Positions 5,945-15,489 of a DNA stretch of 60,822 bases are shown here, one piece after another; the stretch's first letter is position 1; every line of letters starts with the position of its first letter. The DNA comes from Microcaldota archaeon (lineage in GTDB: Archaea; Micrarchaeota; Micrarchaeia; Micrarchaeales; CABMGC01): contig JAGWHJ010000004.1 in NCBI GenBank assembly GCA_028866835.1, forward strand, positions 1-60,822, in the 5' to 3' direction. The position numbers were made by a program, and so were the translations under genes. Under the pieces are notes generated by a model that was not told the origin of the DNA, ran no database searches, and worked only from the letters and a program-made list of their open reading frames with translations.

Positions 5945-7291
5945 TTATGTTGTCCCTATCGTATGTGCCGGAACGGCCACGATGCGTCTCGTTTCAGCTC
6001 TAAGAAGGCTTGACAAGTCATGCCTACTGCCAAGAAGCCTCACTATGAGCTCGTGCGCAGCCTGCTCGTCCTTGTCAAAGTATGAGATGATGTCCTTTCT
6101 CACCTGTTTCTCAAGCCTCTGCATGACGAAGTAGGAAACAAGCATGTTGGAATCGTTCAGCTCATTCAGCAAAGCCCTTCCCGTCTCTCTTGAGAATTTG
6201 TTGCTGTTTGCTACATTCGAACTCTTGAACCCGAACGCCTTTGCAAATGCATCCAGATATCGGTTTGCCTGATTAAGTGTGCCATTCATTTCGGCTACGC
6301 CGTTGGCATCCATGACATGCATGTAAAGGTGTGCCTCGGCAAACAGCAACTGGTGCAGGCGGTTGATCTCTTCCACGTCGCCTTTTGAGAGCTTAGCTCC
6401 AGGGAATTTTATAACGCTTACACTGCCATCAGGATCAGTGTTGAATATGATGTCACCGGCATCTTCCATCCTTCGCGCGAGCTGATTCAATCTTGCGTCG
6501 ATTATTCCCCTGAGCAGATCATTGTTTGCCGGGTCAAATATAGAATGGTCAAGAGCGTGCCTTATCATGTCATCCAGTTCCCTTGCGCGGTAGCGCTGCT
6601 CATCCAGACCGTAACGCCTTACACTTGGAGGGTCATTAACTATGTCAATCAAGAAGGTTATACCTCTTGCAACACTTCCGCTCTGCTCGATTTCATCAAG
6701 AGCTTTCTCGAGTATCTGCATCTTTGCAAGGTTCTTCTCAACCCTTATCATCGAGGTCTGAGTCTCCCCTATGCCGATTCTCGCGGAAGCCTCCTCTGCG
6801 GCTTTCCACTGCTCGCTTACGTTATTTACCCGTGGCATGGCGTCGCCTATTACCCCCATCGCCCGCTTTAGCCTATTCCTCGCCGCCCTCCGGCTGGTCT
6901 TTGATTCATATTTACTGAACTGTTTTAACATGTCGCTTATTTCAGCAAAGTTTCTTGAGGCGAGCACGTCTTTAAGCTCCTCCCTGCTACTCTTCAGCTC
7001 GGCCTTCATTGCGTCAAGCATTTCTTTATGGTCGGGCATAGGAGTTCTCCTCGCCCTATCTACTAAATCATGTAAATCGTGATATGCTGCCGAATCACCT
7101 CTGTCTATGCTGCCACTTATGCCAGTTCTCAGGAAATTATCGAAACGGCTTGTGAGGGTAGGATCGTGTATTGCAAGGTGGTCGTTTACGTTTGACACCT
7201 CCTTTGCAAAAGCAGCAATTGTCTCGTGAATACTGCCTTCCCTAGTTTCTCTCATAACTCTTTCTACATGTCCCCTGGTTGGAAAAACCAT
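5945..7291 (-). CDS. Unknown helical cytosolic protein, paralogue of the next gene
   Basis: A soluble protein of about 448 residues with no signal peptide or membrane helix and mostly helix-forming, charged sequence. The start at 7291 (MVFPTRGHVERV) is preferred because the TATA-like TTTAATATATTA near 7330-7342 would place the transcript start around 7312; an ATG at 7321 lies too close to it. The C-terminal 180 residues (for example SKGDVEEINRLHQLLFAEAH and TLNQANRYLDAFAKAFG) align with the neighbouring 312-residue protein, so the two are diverged duplicates. No catalytic motif or known family is recognised. Confidence 0.75.
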   Translation of the reverse strand: MVFPTRGHVERVMRETREGSIHETIAAFAKEVSNVNDHLAIHDPTLTSRFDNFLRTGISGSIDRGDSAAYHDLHDLVDRARRTPMPDHKEMLDAMKAELKSSREELKDVLASRNFAEISDMLKQFSKYESKTSRRAARNRLKRAMGVIGDAMPRVNNVSEQWKAAEEASARIGIGETQTSMIRVEKNLAKMQILEKALDEIEQSGSVARGITFLIDIVNDPPSVRRYGLDEQRYRARELDDMIRHALDHSIFDPANNDLLRGIIDARLNQLARRMEDAGDIIFNTDPDGSVSVIKFPGAKLSKGDVEEINRLHQLLFAEAHLYMHVMDANGVAEMNGTLNQANRYLDAFAKAFGFKSSNVANSNKFSRETGRALLNELNDSNMLVSYFVMQRLEKQVRKDIISYFDKDEQAAHELIVRLLGSRHDLSSLLRAETRRIVAVPAHTIGTT

Positions 7292-7388
7292 TATACTACC
7301 CTTCTGATAATAAGAAGTCATTATTCTAATATATTAAAATATTGCTTAAGAATGATATTAGTCCAGCCCTCTGGAAAAGCGTATATAT

Positions 7389-8327
7389 CTAGTTTTCAGT
7401 CCCCACTTCTGGCACTGCCTCCCTCTTTCCAGGCAAACCAAGCTCTTCAGTTGGCTGTTCTCCTTCTTGGCGACCTTCAACGAAATGTGCACGGACGTCT
7501 GCGCCATCGAACCTTTCCTCAAAGCCCGGACCAAGCTGCAGCTTCCTGCCGTCGACAAGCAGCCTCCTTACCAGTTCCTTTGCGGATCTCTCCCCTTCGA
7601 AGAAGTGCATTGAGAGGGCTGCTGCGAGAGGCCCGTACGTATCGCTCTGCGCCATTTCCTCATACACCTTGGCGTGGTCTCTCCTGCCGGATTCTATGTG
7701 CGGGGAAAGGTACACCATCATGGCCATACCAAGGTCGCTGGCGAATTGCATGCTGTCCGTCTTTTCGTACACCTGCCTGTTAAGCGATTCCGCCACCGCG
7801 TCGATGAAGACATTGGCATGCGTCAGCTTCTCGCTGATGCGGGCCTGCGCTTCGTCATTCCCGTTCAGGAGATGCCTGTACGCATCGAGCTGTGCAAACA
7901 ACAGAAGGTTTTCGTCGTTTATCTTCTTTATGTCATCCTCTGTAAACGTTGTGCCCTGCTTCAAGGTAGCCACCAGACCCGCACCATTTGGCGTTTCCAC
8001 TCTCTCGAAGACTACGCCGAATCCCTCTATCTTCTTTACGAACGCCTCCAGGCGCGCGTCGGCTACGGCCATCACCTCTTCGTGAGATGTCAGGGAGCCG
8101 TTCCTTGCTGCGCCTACTGCGGCATCCTTGAGCTCTCCGCCTACCTGCCTGGGCGCAGGGCGAATGTCGCGCCTTGCATGCGCTGCATTAGCTCCATTCA
8201 AGACCCTTACGTCCTCCGCGCCTAATCTGGCTTCCGAACCATATAGTCTGCGGGTTACGTCATCGTCGACCTGCTGGGGGTCGACCTTTTGTGGGCTTTT
8301 TACTCTCTGCCTTCCGTCCGCTGACAT
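7389..8327 (-). CDS. Unknown cytosolic protein sharing a domain with its neighbour
   Basis: A 312-residue soluble protein. Residues about 80-250 (FTEDDIKKINDENLLLFAQL, KLTHANVFIDAVAESLN, then FFEGERSAKELVRRLL) match the C-terminal domain of the 448-residue protein downstream. The N-terminal 70 and C-terminal 45 residues are polar and low complexity and look disordered. TATA-like CTTTAAATATC at about 8353-8363 predicts a leaderless or very short 5' end at the ATG. It has its own promoter, so the pair is not necessarily co-regulated. No function can be assigned. Confidence 0.75.
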   Translation of the reverse strand: MSADGRQRVKSPQKVDPQQVDDDVTRRLYGSEARLGAEDVRVLNGANAAHARRDIRPAPRQVGGELKDAAVGAARNGSLTSHEEVMAVADARLEAFVKKIEGFGVVFERVETPNGAGLVATLKQGTTFTEDDIKKINDENLLLFAQLDAYRHLLNGNDEAQARISEKLTHANVFIDAVAESLNRQVYEKTDSMQFASDLGMAMMVYLSPHIESGRRDHAKVYEEMAQSDTYGPLAAALSMHFFEGERSAKELVRRLLVDGRKLQLGPGFEERFDGADVRAHFVEGRQEGEQPTEELGLPGKREAVPEVGTEN

Positions 8328-8382
8328 AAGTATCCATAATATATTGCATTTTTTGATATTTAAAGATATCAGGCGGTTTCGG

Positions 8383-11300
8383 CTACTGCTTCTGCCTCCT
8401 CCTTGCCGGCCTCTGCGACCTTGCCCATCTTGAATGGCCTTTCTTGACCATCCATATGGTAAGTATTATCAGCATGCTTGCTACCAGTGCCACTCCGCCT
8501 ATCGTTCCGTAGCTTATGAGCAGCGAGCCTATGGCAACGGACTGCGTTGACGTGGTAGGGGCCCACGAATAGTCAGGCGCAGTGAATGTCTTTGAGGAGA
8601 TGAAGGAAGGATCGTACGCGACCTGTATTGGAGGCTGGTGGACAAGTATAGGCTCTGGAGGAGGGGTGCCGTAATACTGCGCTATTATGGTGTGGAAGCC
8701 TGAGCCGCACGCCATTGCCTTGAAAGAGAAGTTTCCCATAGAGTTCGTTGTTGCCACCCCGATAAGGCCGAGCTGCGATGTGCATATGCCAGTGCCGTTG
8801 TTGGCATAGGGCTGGCAATACTGCTGTGCGGGGCCGTGGGCAGCGCATGTAGCAGGCAGGTGGAAGTTGCCGTAAATGTTGCAGTTGAAAGATGGCAGTT
8901 GGAGCAGGCTTGACGGTGGCGGCGGGCACGACGCAGGGCTGGTGAACGGCACAGAGGAAGGCTTGTAGTTGACAGTATGTGCGTTAGCCATCTCGCCGGT
9001 GTAGACCGGATTCGAGTTGATGCAGCCCGCAATGGGAGGGCCCGAAGCTCCATTCCCGAAAGCGCACAGCTGCGCGTCCTTGGGATCAGTCTGCGGATTG
9101 TACTTGAAATAGTTTATGTTCTGGTCGTAATACAGATAGATGTGGCCTCCCTTGAGTGGCACAGTGTTTATGCTGAACTGCGGCCTGAAGAAGGCACTGC
9201 CGTTTATCCAGAGTGTCGTCTGGTTGGGGTTGCTTCCATCCACCACTGGTATCACATTCAGCGTAACGTTCGTCAGGTTTGCTATGTCGGCATCTATCGG
9301 CATGTAAAGGGTATTGTTGAACCGGTCATGGTATACGTAAACTAGCCTGTGGTACCCGAATATGTCCTTGGGGGTGTTCTTGGTCCCGTTGAGGTCTAGG
9401 TTGATTATTGTGGAGTACACAGGGAAGCGCTCCCAGTTGAAGAGGCTTACAAGCGCGGGGGCATTTGTCTGCGAATATGAGAAGTTGTTGTATTTGTCTA
9501 TCGTGGAGCTGGTCTTTGCGTAAGGCGCTGCGCAAGATGGTTTGTAACATGGAGGCACGATGGGCTTTGACTTGATGACCTCATAGCCAGGATACGGGCC
9601 TTGCATATGAGTCATGGTATTGAAGAGGAGCTGCCTTGTCGAATTGATTATGCCCTGATGGTTCGATGAGGGAAGAAAAGTGGCATTGATGTATATGTTT
9701 GCAAGCTTCCTGTCGGTTGCAAACTGGTATATTATCTGTGGGGGAAGGGTTGACGGCGCTATGCTCTCCTGGTAGTATGTCTGGTTTGCAAGGTATTCCG
9801 CATATGATGGCCCGCCTTCAATATTGGCGACCAGAGGCGAGGATTTTGTCCACAGGGTGTTTGCGAATGCGTACACCGTGGCTCCAGAAGTCGATGTGGT
9901 GCTTATTGAAGGGCATGACGGGCCAGGGTAGTTTGTCTGCGTTATCTGCTCTGTAAGCGAGTACGTGTAAGAGAAAGGCACTACCAGGTAGCCGCCGACT
10001 ATGCTGTTTATTGCAGTAACCGGCACTGCGGCCCCGGAGCTCGTGCTTGGAAGGTGGCAGAAAGGCCCATGATGGCCTGTCGAGCACGAAATCTTGTTTA
10101 TCTCTGTCGAGCCGAATGCGCCCTGGTAGTATGTAGGCGTCTTGCTTGGTCCTCCCGGAGCAGTAGATCCTGCCGTGAACGACGAGTAGAAGAAGTCCTC
10201 ATAAGTAAGCGTCCTTAGTGAGCCTATGCTTTCAGTGTACTCGAATGGATTATCTGCAGGATACACCAGGCCCCATATGTTGTCTATGTTTGGCTCGTAG
10301 CGGCATGTCCCGTAACCGCTCCCACTGCCAATTGCAGTAGACGCGGCCTTTTTATCAACGTAGCACTTATATAGCGGGTAGGAGAACGGCGGCCCTATCA
10401 CACCTATGTCTTTCGTGTAATTCTCCACATTGAAGTTTATGAATGCGAGGCCGCCGTGCTGGTTTGCAACATGGGCCTTGCCAGTGCCGCCGTTCAGTGA
10501 GGGCTGCGAAGGCAGGTACACCACTGCGGTGCCGTTTATGCCAACACCAAAGCTGACGCCGTCGAAGTTTGGAATGTGGCTCGTGAATGGTATGCAGCTG
10601 CCTAAGAAATGCGTGCACTCCCAGTTGCTGATGCTGGGCAGCAACGGCTGGTAGCTGCTTGGCGCGTCATGCGCATTCACAGTGCAGTTTGCTGTATTTT
10701 CATTACAGACGTTCAAGGACGTGTCCGATTTTGAGCAATGGCCGCCAAGGCAAACCTGCACTCCGCCGTCGGTGCCGGTCACATTTGCAGCGAGTATCCA
10801 GCCGTAGGGTGGGAAGTATTTCTGGGTTGGCTCGGGTATGGCCGTGGTGCCGAAATCGCCGCCTATCCAGATGTCGTTTGCGTGAGTCGGGCTTATCTGT
10901 ATGTCTGCGCCGCTCGAGTTTATCACGCGCAGCATGAGCATGTTGAACTTCACACCGCCGGTGCAGCCCTCATGAACCCCACCGATGATGATGGAACAGG
11001 TCTGACCGTACCTTGCGCCCCAGTTGTCAAGCACGTAGAGGTAACCGTTTATGTCCTGTATGCCAAGCGGGTAGTGCCAGCAGTCCCTGTCGAGCTGTCC
11101 TGATGCAGCATTGTTATCGCCGATGTTTGCGTTCCCGTCAAGTATCGCCGCAAGGTCTGCTGCGGCCTTGCTTGTCCCGGTCCTTGGGTTTATGCCCTCA
11201 AAGCCTCCCGACAGGAAGTAACTTGAGATGTTGAGGTCCGGTATCGTATCCTCGATCGGGCTGAAAAGGCCGTGCCCACAGCCGTTGTTTATGGTCCCGC

Positions 11301-14300
11301 ACGTCTTTGTGTCCGAGAACACAAGATCGAAGCAGCCTACGTAGTCGAGGGTGTTTGCGTCATATGCAAGTATGTTGTGGTCTTTCGGATCCGCGACGTA
11401 CAGCAACGCGCCCGTTGGAGATGCGGTTATCTCAAGCCATTGGGACCCTTCCTGCGGTGCGCACCCTGTGACAGCGCCATGGCAGAACTCGACGGGGTCG
11501 ATGATGAAGTTGCCGGTCACCTGCCTATCAAGCTCATTTCCTGTGATGGTATTAGATATCCTTACAATGAACGGATACGAAAACTGGTCTGACATGGTGT
11601 CCGTAAAGTTAACTGAACCAGTAAGGTAGACTGTGCCGAAACTGTCTGCACTGACATTATATGCCGTGAATCCGCTGTAGGTAAGTCCAGTATGGGCGGC
11701 ATATTTTTTTATTCTGAGGATATTCCCTACATCTGGGTATATGGCGTTGACAACGTAAGTTGAGCCGTTTTGCAGGCCTATGACGGTGCCCCAGTAGGAG
11801 CCCCAGTTGCTGTCCCACGTGCCCTGGTCGGTTTCGGATGTGAGGCTGTTGGGCTGCAGTATGCTGCTGTTGTACTCGCCGTGCGCAAGGAGCTTTGCGA
11901 CAAACACCAGCTGTGCAGGGGACGAGGAGGAGGGAGGTGGCGGCGTAGGGCTTGGTGAGCCTGATGGGGCGCCGCTAAGCGTGCTTATGAACTTGAAAAA
12001 GTCCTGGCCCTGCGGCGTAGCGCCTGCGCCGTTGCCTAGGAAGGCGGCGAGCGCATCTCCTACTGCTGTAGGGTCGGCCCAACCTATCTCCGTGCAGCCG
12101 CCGGGCATGTTGCCTATTACCTGGCCGGTAGTCACGCGCTCCCCTGCTGTCACAGTGGGGGTGAAGCCCTCAGCATAGTATATATACTGGCGCGGATAGC
12201 CCCCTGAAACGGAATCTGGTGGTAGGGGATGGTCTAGCCTAAGCACGACGAATGCATCGTTGCCACAGTAGTTCCAGCCGCTATTGGTCAGGGGGCTCAG
12301 TATCGTTCCGGAGCCCACTGCGAGAAGTTGGCAACCTGATGTGCCTGCCCAGTCCACGCCTTCGTCTATCCATGGGCCACCGCTGCTGGTGTGGTCAAGA
12401 ATACAGCTTGAGCTCACGGGATAGGTATAACCTGAGGTGCTTACCGCGCCGCTCGTGCCTCCTGCACCTGCACTTGTGCCGAGTATGTACATGTAGTCGC
12501 TGGATATTGCCGTAATGGAATCGGCCTGTATGCCTATCGAACCGGGGCCGCCGCTGGTGGGTTGAGTGGCTGATGAAGAGCCAAGGCATGCGCCTCCCTT
12601 GCTTCCTGTCCAGGGATATGGATAATCAGATGGTATTGGGCCTACGCACGGCAGAGAAGCACCCGCCTTTGAGATCATGTCAAGCACGTGCGTGGGGTAC
12701 CAGCAATCAGGGCCTACCTCAGGTGGTGTACAACTGCCCCCATTTCCAGGGTTATTGCACTGTGCAGTCGGGGAGCCGCCGTTGTATGAGCATAGTGCCT
12801 CCCACCAGCCGTTGTACTGGTTTATGAGTGGTACGAAGAACTTCGCGGATGCTATGGCCTGCGCAAGGAAGTCAGATGGTGAGCAGCCGCTCAAAGCGTT
12901 GGGGTCCTGCCCCTCTTTTGACATATCGCTGGTGCTCAGGCCAAACCAGCCGCCGTAGCCCGCGCTGTTCGTTGTCGGGTAGCATGTGCCACCAGATTCC
13001 TGCATCTCCACGGATGCGATAATGACATCGGGGATGCCAGTCTGTGTTGATGCTTGCTCGATGTACGGAACCTGCCACGCGTCTGATCCAAGAAGTATAC
13101 TTGCGAGTGCAGAGCTCGGCGTTGCTGAGCTGCCTCCGCCACCCACATTAGGAGCGGAGATAAGGCTTATTATGTTCTGCTCGTTGTTCACATCGAAGCC
13201 CAAGCCGCTGCCGTCGCTGCTCCTTCCGAATGCTGTGAGGTTTGTGCCTTCCGCAGGACCAGCGCCAAGGGATCCGCCGATGTTAACCGAACTCCATGGA
13301 AGGCCTCCGCCTCCGCCCGGGCAGTTCTCTCCGCTGTATGAAGTTGGCATGTCACCGCAGAAGTACTGGCTACCTGGTTCGTAGGTCTGCCACTGGCAGA
13401 AGGTGTGGCCAGGGACCGGAGATGGACAGGCGACACCGTTCCAACCGCCCTGTGCTTGAGAATCATGAGTATAATGATATGCAGCCTGCATCGAGCACAA
13501 CGGGTTCCACCACCAGTCGGTTCCAGTGGTGCATTTGGAGCCATCGTAGCTACCTCCTAGTCCAGGACCCATCTGGAGAAGACCGAGGTTGGAGCCGAGC
13601 TGTGCACCTGGCTGGAAAGAGCTTTCTTTGTCTGCAATCGACACTATTATCATGAGCTGGTCTCCGGAAAATCCAGCCGCCTTGGCGCAGTCGACAACCT
13701 GAGCAAATGTTAATGCGTCAGACGAACCTGGGGTGTAAGCCTGATTCGGGCAGTTGCCACTTGACGATGTGCCCGTATGGTACTCTGCGAAGAAGAGCGA
13801 TGGAGTGTTTATGTGGAATGGATCCTCATGGTTGGTAGGGCCGTAGTAATTCCAGGGGCTGTATATGTCATAGGAAACGCTCAGGTTAAGTGCCTTCGAC
13901 ACGAGGTTCAGATTAGACACATTTGATTTCATTATTAGATATGGAAGCACCTGGGTGTTGAAGCTTGTTGTTGCACTGCCTGGCCACGTAACCTCGGTGT
14001 ACGGTATGTAGCTGTTCCTGAAGTTGCTGAGCGAGTACGTTACGGCATAGTCATAGGTGTAAGAGCAGGAAGCTGTGCTGTACGAAAGACCAGTCAGTGT
14101 TTTGGTGAAAGATATGGGTGGCACGTTCGCGAAGTTCGCATACCTTGCATTCCAGGTCCATATGGCCCTCTGGCCGTTCAACGGGAACGTGTCCCATATG
14201 TTCTCCGCAGTGGAAAATGCGGTGGAAACGTTGCGGTTGACTTCAGGGGTGTAGGCCCATTCATTGATGGCAAGGGTTGCAGGTTTTATTATATTGACGC

Positions 14301-14727
14301 TCGCCGAGGCGCTTGGAAGGCCGCCGCTGTTATAGGTTATTGAAAGGAGGGCATCGACAGTGCTGTGCAGCTGGTTCGTATTAGCAAGGCACTGGTCCCC
14401 GGCTATGAACGAGGCAGGGTCAGTATAGAAGTACTGTGGGTTGGTGGGGCTCTTCTCTGGGACCTGCGGGCAGGTTATATACCATGCGGCGTTGTTATTG
14501 TTATACTGCGCCACGGAGCTTGCCGGAGAGTATATCCTTGTGGGACCTGTCGATACCACAGGTGGCTTGCTTACGTGTGAATATGAGGTAGAGAACGGCT
14601 GGAGATAGTGATATGATACGGTGGTTGCATGGGCATTAGGAATTAGAACCATGAATAGCAGAGAGCTAAGGAGCGCCAATGCTAGGGTAATTCTCCTGGT
14701 ACCCATGGATTTCATATAGCTATTCAC
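8383..14727 (-). CDS. Giant membrane-anchored surface protein with two lysozyme-like domains and an M23-like domain
   Basis: A 2114-residue exported protein. The GTG at 14727 overlaps the upstream stop (GTGA), so it is translationally coupled. Order: signal peptide (about 10-35); Ser/Thr/Asn-rich beta region; lysozyme/SLT-like domain about 335-430 with Glu368 in IADKESSFQPGAQLG and the GLLQMGP signature; second lysozyme-like domain about 540-655 with Glu577 in VEMQESGG; M23/LytM-like fold about 765-920 (EGVDWAG, RVTTGQVIGNMPGG, TEIGW) whose zinc-binding His residues are not conserved; a propeller-like region from about 1090 (LEITASPTGALLYVADP); many sequons; a C-terminal membrane helix about 2075-2097 with a basic cytosolic tail. 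Archaea lack peptidoglycan, so this suggests action on bacterial or partner envelopes or a reused glycan-binding scaffold. Domain assignments are by motif. Confidence 0.85.
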   Translation of the reverse strand: MNSYMKSMGTRRITLALALLSSLLFMVLIPNAHATTVSYHYLQPFSTSYSHVSKPPVVSTGPTRIYSPASSVAQYNNNNAAWYITCPQVPEKSPTNPQYFYTDPASFIAGDQCLANTNQLHSTVDALLSITYNSGGLPSASASVNIIKPATLAINEWAYTPEVNRNVSTAFSTAENIWDTFPLNGQRAIWTWNARYANFANVPPISFTKTLTGLSYSTASCSYTYDYAVTYSLSNFRNSYIPYTEVTWPGSATTSFNTQVLPYLIMKSNVSNLNLVSKALNLSVSYDIYSPWNYYGPTNHEDPFHINTPSLFFAEYHTGTSSSGNCPNQAYTPGSSDALTFAQVVDCAKAAGFSGDQLMIIVSIADKESSFQPGAQLGSNLGLLQMGPGLGGSYDGSKCTTGTDWWWNPLCSMQAAYHYTHDSQAQGGWNGVACPSPVPGHTFCQWQTYEPGSQYFCGDMPTSYSGENCPGGGGGLPWSSVNIGGSLGAGPAEGTNLTAFGRSSDGSGLGFDVNNEQNIISLISAPNVGGGGSSATPSSALASILLGSDAWQVPYIEQASTQTGIPDVIIASVEMQESGGTCYPTTNSAGYGGWFGLSTSDMSKEGQDPNALSGCSPSDFLAQAIASAKFFVPLINQYNGWWEALCSYNGGSPTAQCNNPGNGGSCTPPEVGPDCWYPTHVLDMISKAGASLPCVGPIPSDYPYPWTGSKGGACLGSSSATQPTSGGPGSIGIQADSITAISSDYMYILGTSAGAGGTSGAVSTSGYTYPVSSSCILDHTSSGGPWIDEGVDWAGTSGCQLLAVGSGTILSPLTNSGWNYCGNDAFVVLRLDHPLPPDSVSGGYPRQYIYYAEGFTPTVTAGERVTTGQVIGNMPGGCTEIGWADPTAVGDALAAFLGNGAGATPQGQDFFKFISTLSGAPSGSPSPTPPPPSSSSPAQLVFVAKLLAHGEYNSSILQPNSLTSETDQGTWDSNWGSYWGTVIGLQNGSTYVVNAIYPDVGNILRIKKYAAHTGLTYSGFTAYNVSADSFGTVYLTGSVNFTDTMSDQFSYPFIVRISNTITGNELDRQVTGNFIIDPVEFCHGAVTGCAPQEGSQWLEITASPTGALLYVADPKDHNILAYDANTLDYVGCFDLVFSDTKTCGTINNGCGHGLFSPIEDTIPDLNISSYFLSGGFEGINPRTGTSKAAADLAAILDGNANIGDNNAASGQLDRDCWHYPLGIQDINGYLYVLDNWGARYGQTCSIIIGGVHEGCTGGVKFNMLMLRVINSSGADIQISPTHANDIWIGGDFGTTAIPEPTQKYFPPYGWILAANVTGTDGGVQVCLGGHCSKSDTSLNVCNENTANCTVNAHDAPSSYQPLLPSISNWECTHFLGSCIPFTSHIPNFDGVSFGVGINGTAVVYLPSQPSLNGGTGKAHVANQHGGLAFINFNVENYTKDIGVIGPPFSYPLYKCYVDKKAASTAIGSGSGYGTCRYEPNIDNIWGLVYPADNPFEYTESIGSLRTLTYEDFFYSSFTAGSTAPGGPSKTPTYYQGAFGSTEINKISCSTGHHGPFCHLPSTSSGAAVPVTAINSIVGGYLVVPFSYTYSLTEQITQTNYPGPSCPSISTTSTSGATVYAFANTLWTKSSPLVANIEGGPSYAEYLANQTYYQESIAPSTLPPQIIYQFATDRKLANIYINATFLPSSNHQGIINSTRQLLFNTMTHMQGPYPGYEVIKSKPIVPPCYKPSCAAPYAKTSSTIDKYNNFSYSQTNAPALVSLFNWERFPVYSTIINLDLNGTKNTPKDIFGYHRLVYVYHDRFNNTLYMPIDADIANLTNVTLNVIPVVDGSNPNQTTLWINGSAFFRPQFSINTVPLKGGHIYLYYDQNINYFKYNPQTDPKDAQLCAFGNGASGPPIAGCINSNPVYTGEMANAHTVNYKPSSVPFTSPASCPPPPSSLLQLPSFNCNIYGNFHLPATCAAHGPAQQYCQPYANNGTGICTSQLGLIGVATTNSMGNFSFKAMACGSGFHTIIAQYYGTPPPEPILVHQPPIQVAYDPSFISSKTFTAPDYSWAPTTSTQSVAIGSLLISYGTIGGVALVASMLIILTIWMVKKGHSRWARSQRPARRRQKQ

Positions 14728-15437
14728 CTGGCTCTGCTATTTATTGCTTTTTGATTGCCGGACCTCCTGTAAAAGAGATATCCTGCAATGGCGGCAACGA
14801 TCACAATGATTATGACAACTATCCAATAAGGGGATTGCTGCTGGGTATTGTTGGTCACCGTGCCGTTTTCTGTTGCATTTGTTGTGTTTATCGTGGGGAC
14901 AGAAGAATTGCTGGAAAAATTTTGAATGAGTATGGTGGTTATGTTCACAAATGGCTCAACGGTTGTTGTCGACGAACTATTGATCGATTCTATGCTTGTA
15001 TTGATTATCATAGGGCCGGAGAGGCTCTGGTTGAGCACTAGTAAATTAAAGGTCGTGGTTGTATTTTGGTTCGTGGGGTCTGCGCCCACAGTGCCAAAGG
15101 TTATATTGTAGAGTCCCACTGGCGTGTTGCTGGAGACAAAAATCGCGGCGCTGCCGGTGTATGGAGGCACATTTGCAGTGGTGTTGAATACTATGGTTAT
15201 GCCGTTTTGGGTCAATGGCTGTGGATCTACAGTAAACGGCAGCGTTGGCCCCGCTGTGCCGTTTACAGTGACCAGGTAACCTACCACAGTAACGTTCCCT
15301 GGGTTTACTGTAAGGCTATCGTAAGGATTCACTCCAGCCGTTTCAATAAGCTGTATCTGCCCAACACCAGATGCAAGAATGCTGTTGGAAAGTATTGAGG
15401 CGATGATAAACACTGGAAGCAGTACTTTTCCAGACAT
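14724..15437 (-). CDS. Membrane-anchored, sequon-rich surface protein
   Basis: About 237 residues. The start at 15437 (MSGKVLLPVFIIASILS) is preferred because TATA-like GATATAAATC at about 15469-15478 would start the transcript near 15450, after an upstream in-frame ATG at 15461. An N-terminal signal peptide is followed by an Ig-like beta domain (SLTVNPGNVTVVGYLVTVNG ... IFVSSNTPVGLYNITFG), a Ser/Thr/Asn stalk with many N-glycosylation sequons and a C-terminal membrane helix ending YLFYRRSG. It overlaps the giant protein by 4 nt and is first in that two-gene operon, so it may be its surface partner. No specific family is recognised. Confidence 0.75.
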   Translation of the reverse strand: MSGKVLLPVFIIASILSNSILASGVGQIQLIETAGVNPYDSLTVNPGNVTVVGYLVTVNGTAGPTLPFTVDPQPLTQNGITIVFNTTANVPPYTGSAAIFVSSNTPVGLYNITFGTVGADPTNQNTTTTFNLLVLNQSLSGPMIINTSIESINSSSTTTVEPFVNITTILIQNFSSNSSVPTINTTNATENGTVTNNTQQQSPYWIVVIIIVIVAAIAGYLFYRRSGNQKAINSRAR

Positions 15438-15489
15438 GAAATCCTGATATTTAATCTGCATGATAGATTTATATCCCGTTCGTTGACAA

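Noticed and set aside
12000-12430. Active M23 zinc peptidase in the giant surface protein
   Set aside because: The fold is recognisable, but the first His of HxxxD is Asp and the HxH pair is replaced (TEIGW), so metal binding is not expected.
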